From Agromyces archimandritae (GTDB lineage: Bacteria > Actinomycetota > Actinomycetes > Actinomycetales > Microbacteriaceae): DNA of 64,000 bases. Below the pieces are notes generated by a model. That model saw only the letters and a program-made list of their open reading frames with translations. It was not told where the DNA came from and made no database searches. The translations under genes and the position numbers were made by a program. Where the stretch lies: assembly GCF_018024495.1 (NCBI RefSeq), contig NZ_CP071696.1, positions 806,001 through 870,000 of the forward strand, in the 5' to 3' direction. Below, one piece after another: positions 50,063 to 58,198 of this stretch (positions within the stretch are counted from its first letter, which is position 1; the number at the start of each line of letters is the position of its first letter).

Positions 50063-51024
50063 CCGCAATGGAGAAGCAGATGACCAGAGTTTCCGTGGCC
50101 CAGGTGGGCTCGATCGCCTTCGATCCGGCCGCGACCGCCGAGAAGGCCGTCGCGATCGTCGCCGAGGCCGCCGAGGCCGGATCGCGCCTGCTGCTGTTCC
50201 CCGAGGCCTTCCTCGGCACCTATCCGAAGGCCCTGCTGTTCCGGAGCCCGATCGGGCGCCGCACCGAGCAGGCGCGCGCGGAGTTCGAACGCTATCTCGC
50301 GGGCGCCGTCGAACTCGACGGGCCCGAGGTCGCCCGCGTCGCCGAGGCGGCCGCAGAGCACGGCGTCTTCGTCGTGCTCGGCATCGTCGAACGCGCCGGC
50401 CGCACCCTGTACTGCACCGCCGTGCTCATCAGCGACACCGGCGAGATCGTCGGCCACCACCGCAAGGTGATGCCGACCGGCACCGAACGGCTCATCTGGG
50501 GCTTCGGGGACGGCTCGACCCTTCCGGTCGTCGAGAGCCCGGCGGGTCGCGTCGGCGCCGTGATCTGCTGGGAGAACTACATGCCGCTGCTGCGCACGGC
50601 GATGTACGCGCAGGGCATCGCCGTGTACTGCGCGCCCACCGCCGACGATCGGGACAGCTGGCTGCCGACGATGACGCACGTCGCCCTCGAGGGGCGCTGC
50701 CATGTGCTCTCGGCGTGCCAGGTGATGCGCCGCTCCGATTACCCGGACGACTACGACGCCGATTTCGGCACCGAGCCCGATGCGATCCTCATGCGCGGCG
50801 GCAGCGTCATCGTCTCGCCGCGGGGCGAGATCATCGCCGGTCCGCTGTACGACGAAGAAGGCATGCTCACCGCCGATATCGACCCGGCCGAGGTCGCACG
50901 CATGAGCTTCGACTTCGACGTGACCGGGCATTACGCCCGGCCCGACATCTTCTCCCTGCACGTCGACACCGGGCGCAAGGAGCCCGTCCGGTTCGGTACG
51001 GCCCCCGGCACCACCGGTTCCTGA
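50059..51024 (+). CDS. Nitrilase
   Basis: A 321-residue C-N hydrolase of the nitrilase branch. It converts nitriles to acids and ammonia. The catalytic triad is visible as Glu49 (LLFPEAFLGTYPK), Lys136 (HHRKVMPTG) and Cys170 (AVICWENYMPL). The CWENYMP block is typical of true nitrilases rather than amidases. ATG 50059 is coupled to the LysR stop. The neighbouring aldoxime dehydratase supplies its substrate. Arylacetonitrile specificity is plausible from context but not proven. Confidence 0.92.
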   Translation: MTAMEKQMTRVSVAQVGSIAFDPAATAEKAVAIVAEAAEAGSRLLLFPEAFLGTYPKALLFRSPIGRRTEQARAEFERYLAGAVELDGPEVARVAEAAAEHGVFVVLGIVERAGRTLYCTAVLISDTGEIVGHHRKVMPTGTERLIWGFGDGSTLPVVESPAGRVGAVICWENYMPLLRTAMYAQGIAVYCAPTADDRDSWLPTMTHVALEGRCHVLSACQVMRRSDYPDDYDADFGTEPDAILMRGGSVIVSPRGEIIAGPLYDEEGMLTADIDPAEVARMSFDFDVTGHYARPDIFSLHVDTGRKEPVRFGTAPGTTGS

Positions 51025-51057
51025 CATCCCCCTCCCCTCACCGAAAGCAGGTCGCAC

Positions 51058-52410
51058 ATGTCAACCCCCGCCAGTGCACGCACGACCCAACGGCGTTCCC
51101 TCCGGGCCGCCGCCATGGGGAACATCCTCGAATGGTTCGACTGGACCCTCTACGCGGTCTTCTCCACGTACATCGCCGCGCACTTCTTCGACAATTCCAA
51201 CCCGACCTCCGCGCTGCTGGCGACTCTGGCGGTCTTCGCCGTCGGCTTCCTCGCCCGACCGGTCGGAGCCTTGGTCTTCGGCAGGATCGCGGATGTGCGC
51301 GGTCGCAAGTTCGTGCTCGTCGCGACGATCACGACGATGTCGGCGGCCAGCCTGCTGATCGCCGTCATCCCCGGCTTCGACACGATCGGCATCTGGGCGT
51401 CGGTCCTCCTCGTGATCGCGAGGCTCCTGCAGGGCTTCGCCCACGGCGGCGAATCGGGCGTCTCGTACACCTACGTCTCCGAGATCGCGCCGCCGGCTCG
51501 ACGGGGCCTGTGGTCGAGCTCCGTGTTCATCGCGGTCACGGTCGGCGTCATGCTCGCGACGCTGCTCGGCGCCGGCTTCAACACGGTGCTCGGCCCCGAG
51601 GCGGTCGCGGACGTCGGCTGGCGGTACGCGTTCGTCTTCGGCGCCGTGTTCGGCCTGCTCGTGCTGTTCCTGCGCCGCTCGGCGATGGAGACGGAGGAGT
51701 TCGAGTCCGTCACCGATGAGGAGTCCGACCGTTCGGCGACCGAACTGCAGGGGTGGAGCCGCGGGCGCCGCTTCTCCGCCGGCGTCCTCGTCATCCTCCT
51801 GGCCTGCGGCCACAACTGCGCGTACTACGTGTGGGCGATCTTCGCGTCGTCGCTGGCGATCGCTGACCGCGGCATGGACCCGACGGCGGCCTTCACGGCG
51901 AGCCTCCTCGCCCAGGCCGTGGCGCTCCTCGCGCTGGCCGGCTGGGGCAAGCTGTCCGACCGGATCGGTCGCCGGCCGCTCATGATCGGTTTCGGGATCG
52001 CCGCGATCGTCTCGTTCTACCCGCTTTCGGCGCTGATCTCGGACGAGCCGTGGACGCTCTTCGTGGCGCAGGCGGTCGGCATGAGCGTGTGGGCGATGGG
52101 CGCGGGGATGTATCCGGCGCTCATCTCCGAACTCTTCCCGACGCCGATCCGTGCGACCAGCGTTGCGATCGCGACGTCCATCTCGGTGGCGCTGTTCGGC
52201 GGCACCGCCCCGTATCTGCTGACGTGGACGGGCGAGATCGGTATGCCGTGGCTGTTCTGGATCTGGACGAGCGTGCTCGCGGCGCTCGCGATCGTCGGTG
52301 CGCTCATCATGAAGGAGACCCGCGGCAGCGACCTGAACGCGGTCGGCTCCCCGTTCCGCCGTGACGCGAAGGTGCCGAGCGAAGAGGACGGCGAGCTCGT
52401 GCGCGCGTGA
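51058..52410 (+). CDS. MFS transporter, metabolite:H+ symporter type
   Basis: A 450-residue carrier with twelve helices. AAMGNILEWFDWTLYAVFST, GRIADVRGRKFVLV, QGFAHGGESGVSYTYVSEIAPPARRGLWSS and ISELFPTPIRATSVA are the marks of the MHS (shikimate/alpha-ketoglutarate/proline betaine) family. It follows the nitrilase by 33 bases and probably belongs to that operon. It may import the aldoxime or nitrile, or handle the acid product. Confidence 0.87.
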   Translation: MSTPASARTTQRRSLRAAAMGNILEWFDWTLYAVFSTYIAAHFFDNSNPTSALLATLAVFAVGFLARPVGALVFGRIADVRGRKFVLVATITTMSAASLLIAVIPGFDTIGIWASVLLVIARLLQGFAHGGESGVSYTYVSEIAPPARRGLWSSSVFIAVTVGVMLATLLGAGFNTVLGPEAVADVGWRYAFVFGAVFGLLVLFLRRSAMETEEFESVTDEESDRSATELQGWSRGRRFSAGVLVILLACGHNCAYYVWAIFASSLAIADRGMDPTAAFTASLLAQAVALLALAGWGKLSDRIGRRPLMIGFGIAAIVSFYPLSALISDEPWTLFVAQAVGMSVWAMGAGMYPALISELFPTPIRATSVAIATSISVALFGGTAPYLLTWTGEIGMPWLFWIWTSVLAALAIVGALIMKETRGSDLNAVGSPFRRDAKVPSEEDGELVRA

Positions 52411-52424
52411 TCGCGCCGGTGGAT

Positions 52425-52458
52425 GCCGGCTGCGGCGGCGGGCCCCGCCGCAGCCGGC
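52425..52458. terminator. Strong hairpin between convergent MFS and GMC genes
   Basis: Perfect 14-bp arms starting GCCGGCTGCGGCGG (52425-52438) and its complement (52445-52458), with a 6-nt loop. It begins 14 bases after the MFS stop. Confidence 0.8.
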
Positions 52459-52514
52459 GACCCCGCGGCCGACGCGGCCGGCGCACGTCGCTGAGCGCGC
52501 CGGCCGCGTTGCGC

Positions 52515-54107
52515 TCAGCCGGCGGCGGTCTCCAGGGCGTCCGCGGCACCGGCGGCATCCGCCCGCTCGGCGAGCATGAAGCGCGCCGCCTGCTCGCCGA
52601 TGAGCACGGCGGGCGCGTTCGTGTTGCCCGTGGTCACGCGCGGCATGATCGACGCGTCGGCCACGCGCAGCCCCGCGACCCCGTGGACCTTGAGCCGCGG
52701 GTCGACGACGGCCCCGGCATCCACCCCCATGCGGCAGGTGCCGACCTGGTGATGGTAGGTCACGGTCGTGCGGCGCACGTACTCCTCGAGCTCGTCGTCG
52801 GCGACATCCGGACCCGGGAACAGCTCGGTCGCACCCCAGCCCTCCGCGAGCGCCGCCTGACGGCCGATGCCGCGGCACTGCGCGACGGAGGCGACGAGGC
52901 TCGCGACGTCGTCGTCGTGATCGAGGGCGCCGAGGTCGATGAGCAGCGGATCGTGGGGTTCGGGCCCCGAGAGGCGCAGCGTGCCGCGGCTCTTCGGCGA
53001 GACGATCCCGGCGAGCAGCGAGAAGCCGTCGGCGGGGCCTTCCATGCCGTCCGAGTACATGGGGACGCTGAAGTGGATGGGCTGGGTGTCGGGCACCTCG
53101 AGCTCGGGCCGGCTCTTCCAGAACAGGTGGCTCTGGGTGACCGAGACGCCTTCGCGGGGCGGGCCGACGGGGGTGTCGGTCGTGAAGATGACGGGCGCGA
53201 GCAGGTGGTCGTGGAGGTTCTTGCCGACGCCGGGCAGGTCGACGACCGATTCGATGCCGATGCCGGCGAGTTCGTCGGCAGGCCCGATGCCGCTTCGCAG
53301 CAGCACCCGGGGCGAGTCGATGGCGCCGGCGGCGAGCACGACCTCGTCGGCGCGGAGTTCGCGGATCTCGCCGTCCTGCTCGAAGACGACGCCGACGGCG
53401 CGGACCTCGTCGCCGGCCCCTTCGAGGATGAGGCGGTGCACATGGCAACCGACGCGCACCTCGACCCGGTCGCGCACGGGCGCGAGGTAGGCGAGGTAGG
53501 TGTTCAGGCGCTTGCCGTCGCGCACGGTGATCTGCTGCTGCGAGACCCCGTCGAGGTGTTCGCCGTTGTAGTCGGGGTTGCGTTCGAGGCCGGCTTCGAC
53601 GGCCGCGTCGACGATGGATGCCTGGATGGGCTCGAGCGGGTAGTCGTCGGTGACGTCGAGGAGGCCGGCGTCGCCGTGCAGTTCGCTCGCACCGCCCGAG
53701 AAGGTTTCGATGTCGCGGAAGACGGGCAGCACGTCGTCCCAGGCCCAACCGTCGTTGCCGAGGCTCGCCCAGTGGTCGTAGTCCTCGCGGGCGCCGCGCA
53801 CCCAGATCATCGCGTTCAGGGAGTGCGAGCCGCCGAGCACCTTGCCGCGCGGCAGGTGCAGGCGACGGCCGGCGGCGCCGGGCTGCGGCACCGTGTAGTA
53901 GTCCCAGTCGTCGGCGCTGTGCCAGAGTTCGCCCATGCGGCTCGGGTCGTGGATGGCGGGGTTCGTGTCCTCGCCGCCGGCCTCGAGCACGGTGACCTCG
54001 TCGCCGGCGTCGGCCAGGCGCCGGGCGATGACCGATCCGGCGGATCCTGCGCCGACGACGATGACGCGACGGGCTCCGCTCGCGGGGGCTGATTCTGCTG
54101 CTGGCAT
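52515..54107 (-). CDS. GMC-family FAD oxidoreductase
   Basis: A 530-residue glucose-methanol-choline oxidoreductase. The FAD Rossmann motif is VVGAGSAGSVIARRLADAGD (about 14-33). GGSHSLNAMIWVRG and VVLAAGAIDSPRVLLRSGIG are GMC signatures, and the C-terminal catalytic pair lies in YHHQVGTCRMG and TTGNTNAPAVLIGEQAA. It oxidises an alcohol to an aldehyde. It is divergent from the aldehyde dehydrogenase, and both face the AraC-type operator at 54205-54241. Choline dehydrogenase is the common annotation, but an alcohol derived from the amine pathway fits the context better. Confidence 0.87.
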   Translation of the reverse strand: MPAAESAPASGARRVIVVGAGSAGSVIARRLADAGDEVTVLEAGGEDTNPAIHDPSRMGELWHSADDWDYYTVPQPGAAGRRLHLPRGKVLGGSHSLNAMIWVRGAREDYDHWASLGNDGWAWDDVLPVFRDIETFSGGASELHGDAGLLDVTDDYPLEPIQASIVDAAVEAGLERNPDYNGEHLDGVSQQQITVRDGKRLNTYLAYLAPVRDRVEVRVGCHVHRLILEGAGDEVRAVGVVFEQDGEIRELRADEVVLAAGAIDSPRVLLRSGIGPADELAGIGIESVVDLPGVGKNLHDHLLAPVIFTTDTPVGPPREGVSVTQSHLFWKSRPELEVPDTQPIHFSVPMYSDGMEGPADGFSLLAGIVSPKSRGTLRLSGPEPHDPLLIDLGALDHDDDVASLVASVAQCRGIGRQAALAEGWGATELFPGPDVADDELEEYVRRTTVTYHHQVGTCRMGVDAGAVVDPRLKVHGVAGLRVADASIMPRVTTGNTNAPAVLIGEQAARFMLAERADAAGAADALETAAG

Positions 54108-54204
54108 CCGGGGGTTCCTCTCTGAACTGCGCGGCCCGCGAGGCGGCGGGCCTGTTCAGAGCCTGCCGGTGGATGCCTCGGCGCGCGAGTGCCGGCGGGC
54201 ACCT

Positions 54205-54241
54205 GTTCGCCCACGGTCAATCGCCGTGCCGCGCCGGTCAA
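54205..54241 (+). promoter_or_regulatory. Tandem AraC-type operator of aldehyde dehydrogenase
   Basis: GTTCGCCCACGGTCAA (54205-54220) and GTGCCGCGCCGGTCAA (54226-54241) are direct repeats 21 bp apart. GAGACT at 54263-54268 follows after exactly 21 nt. The gene starts at 54293. The site lies between divergent genes and could also serve the GMC oxidoreductase. Confidence 0.75.
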
Positions 54242-54292
54242 CCGGCCGCGCGCCGGCCGCGCGAGACTTGACGGACCACCGTTGGAGGTCCC

Positions 54293-55702
54293 ATGGAACA
54301 GTACGACTCCCTCCTCGCCGCCGTCGCCGCCCCGGAAGGCGCCGGACGCGAGGTCTTCGACCCGGCGACGGGCGAACTCATCGGCCGTGCACCGGTCGGC
54401 ACCGTCGCCGACTTGGATGCCGCGATCCAGGCGGCCGTCGCCGCGCAGCCCGACTGGGCGGCCGCCGGCGACGAGGCGCGCCGCGCCGCCCTGCATCGCA
54501 TGGCCGACGCCGTCGAGGCGCACGCCGAGCCCCTCGCCGAGCTGCTCTCGCGCGAGCAGGGCAAGCCGCTGAACGGGCCGAACGCCCGCTTCGAGGTCGG
54601 TGCGTGCGCGACGTGGCTGCGCGTCACCGCCGACACGCCGCTGCCCACGGAGGTCGTCGTCGACGACGGCACCGACTACGCCGAACTGCACTACCGCCCG
54701 GTCGGCACGGTCGGCGTCATCACGCCGTGGAACTGGCCGATGATGATCGCGATCTGGCAGATCGCGCCGGCCCTCCGCATGGGCAACACGGTCGTCGCCA
54801 AGCCGAGCGAGTACACGACCCTTTCGGGTCTCGCCCTCGTCGAGGTGCTGAACGCCGAGCTGCCCGCGGGCGTGCTGAACGTCGTCGCCGGCGACGGCGC
54901 GATCGGCGCAGAGCTCGTCGCCCGGCCCGAGTTCGGCAAGATCATGTTCACGGGTTCGACCGCGACCGGCAAGAAGATCATCGAGGCATCCGCGGGCAAC
55001 GTCACGCGCCTCACGCTGGAGCTCGGCGGCAACGACGCCGGCATCGTGCTGCCCGACGTCGACCCGGCCGCGATCGCCGAGGACCTGTTCTGGGGCGCGT
55101 TCATCAACACGGGCCAGACGTGCGCGGCCATGAAGCGCCTCTACGTGCACGACGACGTGTACGACGCGGTCTGCGAGGCTCTCGTCGACGTCGCCGCCAA
55201 GATGCCGATGGGCACCGGGCTCGATGAGCAGAATGTGCTGGGCCCGCTGCAGAACCGCATGCAGTTCGGTGTCGTCGACCGCCTCGTGGAGGCCGCGAAG
55301 GCATCCGGCGCCCGGGTGCTGACGGGCGGCGAGCCCGACCGCGAGCAGTTGGGAAACTTCTACCCGACGACGCTCGTGGCCGACATCGACCCGCACAACC
55401 CGCTCGTCGTCGAGGAGCAGTTCGGTCCGGCGCTGCCGATCATCCGCTACTCCGACGTCGATGAGGCGGTGCGGCTCGCGAACGAGCTGTCGGTCGGCCT
55501 CGGCGCTTCGGTGTGGTCGGCCGACCGCGACCGGGCCCGCGGGATCGCCGCACGCATCCAGGCCGGCACGGTGTGGATCAACTCGCACGGCGGCGTGCAC
55601 CCGATGATCCCGTTCGGCGGCGTCAAGCAGTCCGGCTACGGCATGGAGTTCGGCGTCGAGGGTCTGAAGTCGGTGTCGGTGCCGCAGGTCGTCAACGGCT
55701 GA
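54293..55702 (+). CDS. Aldehyde dehydrogenase (NAD(P)+)
   Basis: A 469-residue aldehyde dehydrogenase, normal length. The cofactor segment is ITPWNWPMMIAIWQIAPAL, the general base is Glu243 (TLELGGNDAG) and the nucleophile Cys277 (FINTGQTCAAMKR), with WINSHGGVHPMIPFGGVKQS near the end. It converts the aldehyde made by the amine oxidase to the acid. This is the FeaB role in E. coli phenylethylamine use. The operator upstream matches that of the amine oxidase. GGAGG lies four bases before the ATG. Confidence 0.92.
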   Translation: MEQYDSLLAAVAAPEGAGREVFDPATGELIGRAPVGTVADLDAAIQAAVAAQPDWAAAGDEARRAALHRMADAVEAHAEPLAELLSREQGKPLNGPNARFEVGACATWLRVTADTPLPTEVVVDDGTDYAELHYRPVGTVGVITPWNWPMMIAIWQIAPALRMGNTVVAKPSEYTTLSGLALVEVLNAELPAGVLNVVAGDGAIGAELVARPEFGKIMFTGSTATGKKIIEASAGNVTRLTLELGGNDAGIVLPDVDPAAIAEDLFWGAFINTGQTCAAMKRLYVHDDVYDAVCEALVDVAAKMPMGTGLDEQNVLGPLQNRMQFGVVDRLVEAAKASGARVLTGGEPDREQLGNFYPTTLVADIDPHNPLVVEEQFGPALPIIRYSDVDEAVRLANELSVGLGASVWSADRDRARGIAARIQAGTVWINSHGGVHPMIPFGGVKQSGYGMEFGVEGLKSVSVPQVVNG

Positions 55703-55711
55703 ACGATCCGG

Positions 55712-55747
55712 GTGCGGATGCCGTGGGGCGCCCCGCGGCATCCACAC
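55712..55747 (+). terminator. Hairpin after aldehyde dehydrogenase
   Basis: GGATGCCG (55716-55723) pairs with CGGCATCC (55736-55743). The stem continues inward through TGGGGC/GCCCCG and outward through GTG/CAC with one mismatch. It starts nine bases after the stop and is a member of the GTGGATGCCG family. Confidence 0.7.
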
Positions 55748-55774
55748 CCCGCCGGGGCGACGGCTCGGCTCGCC

Positions 55775-55780
55775 TATACT
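55775..55780 (+). promoter_or_regulatory. TATACT -10 box for the ThDP enzyme gene
   Basis: TATACT lies 106 bases before ATG 55887. No good -35 hexamer is found at the right spacing, so an activator may be required. No AraC-type repeat is seen here. Confidence 0.45.
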
Positions 55781-55886
55781 CGATCCGTCCGGCCCGCCAG
55801 GCCGGTGCTCGAAAAAGGGGCACGTAGCGCGAGCCGCGCGAGACACACACGGAATCACGTCCGTCCGTCGTCTCAGGAGCATCCGC

Positions 55887-57539
55887 ATGCCCACCGTTTC
55901 CGCGCACATCGCGCATGTCGCCGCCGCCCACGTCACCGAGGCCTTCGGGCTGATGGGCAACGGCAACGCCTACTTCCTCGACGCCCTCGACCGCACCCCG
56001 GTGCGGTTCACGGCGGTGCGGCACGAGGCCGGCGCCGTCGTCGCCGCCGACGCCTACTACCGCGCCTCAGGCCGGATCGCGGTCGCGACGGCGACCTACG
56101 GCGCGGGCTTCACGAACACGTTGACGGCCCTCGCCGAGTCGGTGCAGGCCCGCATCCCCGTGCTCCTCGTCGTCGGCGACGCCCCCACGACCGGGCCGCG
56201 CCCGTGGGACGTCGATCAGATCGCGATGGCGCAGGCCGCCGGCGCCCGCACCTTCGTCGCGGGTGTGGACGATGCGTCCGAGACCGCGGCGCGAGCGATC
56301 GAGCACGCGCTCGCCGAGCGCACGGCCGTCGTCCTCGCGATCCCGTACAACCTCGCGGCGCGGGATGCCGGGCCGCTGACGGCCCTTCGCGAGCTGCGTC
56401 TTCCGGAGCCGGTCGAGCCGGCCGCCGACGATATCGCCCGGGTCGCCGCGCTGCTGGCCGGCGCCCGCCGCCCGCTGCTGCTGGCCGGCCGCGGGGCCTG
56501 GCTCGCCGGCGCCGGCCCCGCCCTCGGGCGGCTGGCGGAGGCGACGGGTGCCGTCACGGCATCCACCGCGCTCGGCCGCGGCGTCTTCCCCGACGCCCGG
56601 TTCGACCTCGGCGTCACCGGCGGGTTCGGGCAGGAACAGGCGATGGGTCTCATCCGCGACGCCGATGTCGTGCTCGTCTTCGGCGCCTCGCTCTCGCAGT
56701 TCACGCTGCGCTTCGGCGGGCTCTTCGCCGAGGGCACGCGGGTCGTGCAGCTCGATGTGGCGGGGGCGGCCACGCACCCGCGGGTCGACGACTTCGTGCG
56801 GGCGGATGCCGCGCTCGCCGCCGCGGCCCTCGCCGACGCCCTCGCGACGCGGCCCGAAACAGGCGGCAGCACCGACGCCCTCCCCTGGCGCGACACCGTC
56901 GACTTCGCGCCGCTTCGACCGCTGGATACGGGCACGGGCTTCGCCCCCGACGGCCGCCTGGACCCTCGCACGGTCGCCGCCCGCATCGGCGAACTGCTGC
57001 CGGCCGACCGCGTCGTCGTCTCCGACGGCGGGCACTTCATCGGCTGGGCGAACATGTACTGGCCTGTCGCCTCCCCCGACCGCATGATCATGGTCGGCAC
57101 GGCGTTCCAGTCGATCGGCCTCGGCTTCCCGAGCGTGCCGGGCGCCGCGGCCGCCAAACCCGATTCGACGGTGGTGCTCACCACGGGCGACGGCGGCGGC
57201 CTGATGGCGATCGCCGACCTCGAGTCGGCGGTGCGTTCGGCCGGCGGCCGCGGCCTCGCCGTCGTCTGGAACGACACCGCCTACGGCGCCGAGGTCAACC
57301 TCTACGGCCTGAAGGGCCTCGCCGAGGCGCCCATGCGCATCCCCCAGGTGGATTTCGCGGCCGTCGCCCGCGGCTTCGGCGCCGAGGGCGTCGTCGTCGA
57401 CTCGCTCGCCGCCCTCGACCGCCTCGCCGACTGGGCGGCCCGGCCGGCCGCCGAGCGCCCCTTCCTGTTGCTGGACTGCCGCGTCTCCCCGCACATCATC
57501 GCCCCGTACCAGCACGAGGTCATCCGGGTGAACTCCTAG
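55887..57539 (+). CDS. Thiamine diphosphate-dependent enzyme (acetolactate synthase / benzoylformate decarboxylase superfamily)
   Basis: A 550-residue ThDP enzyme with the three-domain layout. The activating Glu is Glu47 (FTAVRHEAGAV), and the ThDP/Mg motif is TTGDGGGLMAIADL with WNDTAYGAE about 25 residues on. TCGxN-type blocks for acetolactate synthase were not seen. AGGAGC sits six bases before the ATG. Placement beside the aldehyde dehydrogenase suggests decarboxylation of an aryl- or alkyl-2-oxo acid to an aldehyde, or carboligation. The substrate is open. Confidence 0.85.
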   Translation: MPTVSAHIAHVAAAHVTEAFGLMGNGNAYFLDALDRTPVRFTAVRHEAGAVVAADAYYRASGRIAVATATYGAGFTNTLTALAESVQARIPVLLVVGDAPTTGPRPWDVDQIAMAQAAGARTFVAGVDDASETAARAIEHALAERTAVVLAIPYNLAARDAGPLTALRELRLPEPVEPAADDIARVAALLAGARRPLLLAGRGAWLAGAGPALGRLAEATGAVTASTALGRGVFPDARFDLGVTGGFGQEQAMGLIRDADVVLVFGASLSQFTLRFGGLFAEGTRVVQLDVAGAATHPRVDDFVRADAALAAAALADALATRPETGGSTDALPWRDTVDFAPLRPLDTGTGFAPDGRLDPRTVAARIGELLPADRVVVSDGGHFIGWANMYWPVASPDRMIMVGTAFQSIGLGFPSVPGAAAAKPDSTVVLTTGDGGGLMAIADLESAVRSAGGRGLAVVWNDTAYGAEVNLYGLKGLAEAPMRIPQVDFAAVARGFGAEGVVVDSLAALDRLADWAARPAAERPFLLLDCRVSPHIIAPYQHEVIRVNS

Positions 57540-57601
57540 ACGGGGCCGGTCACGCGTCCGGGGGACAGCGCTCCGTCCGCGAAGGCCGATACCGTTGCCG
57601 C

Positions 57602-58198
57602 GTGCCCGCAACCCGAATGCATCCAGCCGCGCCCGCAACCCTGTTCGCCGCCGCCGTTCTCACCCTGGTCGGGTGCACCGCCCCGACCGGCGAGACGCCG
57701 ACAACCCTGTCCGCCGAAGCGTCACCGACTGCGGCGGCGGCGCCGCGTGCCAAGCCGGTAGGCCCGAAGTGGTCGGACGAACGGTGCGTGGACGAGCAGC
57801 TCACCGCAGAGGTCGTAGCTCGACGGGAATACTCCGATGCAGAGATAGAACGATTCACGATCGTGCTCACGAACGCGTCGGATCAGGCCTGCAGCTACTT
57901 CGGATGGCCCGGCGTTCTGCTCCTCGATGACGACGGCAACGTGCAGACCAGCACCGACACCTCGATCGGATCGAAAACCCCCGAACCGGGGACGCTGGCG
58001 CCGGGAGAATCCACGCATACGGATGCAGAACTCACGAGGATCAGCACGTACGACTGCACCCCCACGATTGCTACAACCACCCGAGTCCGCGTCACCTCGG
58101 ATGGCGCCGGTCCCGGCATCGATGCCCCATCGCTGTTCGAGGTATGCGCCGACGATGAAAGCCACCTCGCCACAGGCCCGCAAACACCGGCCCCCTAG
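57602..58198 (+). CDS. DUF4232-like lipoprotein
   Basis: A 198-residue lipoprotein starting at GTG 57602, with the alternative ATG 57617. The signal helix ends at lipobox LVGC (Cys near residue 25), followed by a Thr/Ala-rich stretch and a beta-sandwich with TIVLTNASDQACSYFGWPGV and a second Cys-containing region (STYDCTPT ... FEVCADD). The pattern resembles DUF4232 domains. An IS481 element is inserted exactly at its stop codon, and the duplicated target CCTAGA preserves the TAG. The gene is therefore intact, but its downstream context was displaced. Confidence 0.75.
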   Translation: MPATRMHPAAPATLFAAAVLTLVGCTAPTGETPTTLSAEASPTAAAAPRAKPVGPKWSDERCVDEQLTAEVVARREYSDAEIERFTIVLTNASDQACSYFGWPGVLLLDDDGNVQTSTDTSIGSKTPEPGTLAPGESTHTDAELTRISTYDCTPTIATTTRVRVTSDGAGPGIDAPSLFEVCADDESHLATGPQTPAP

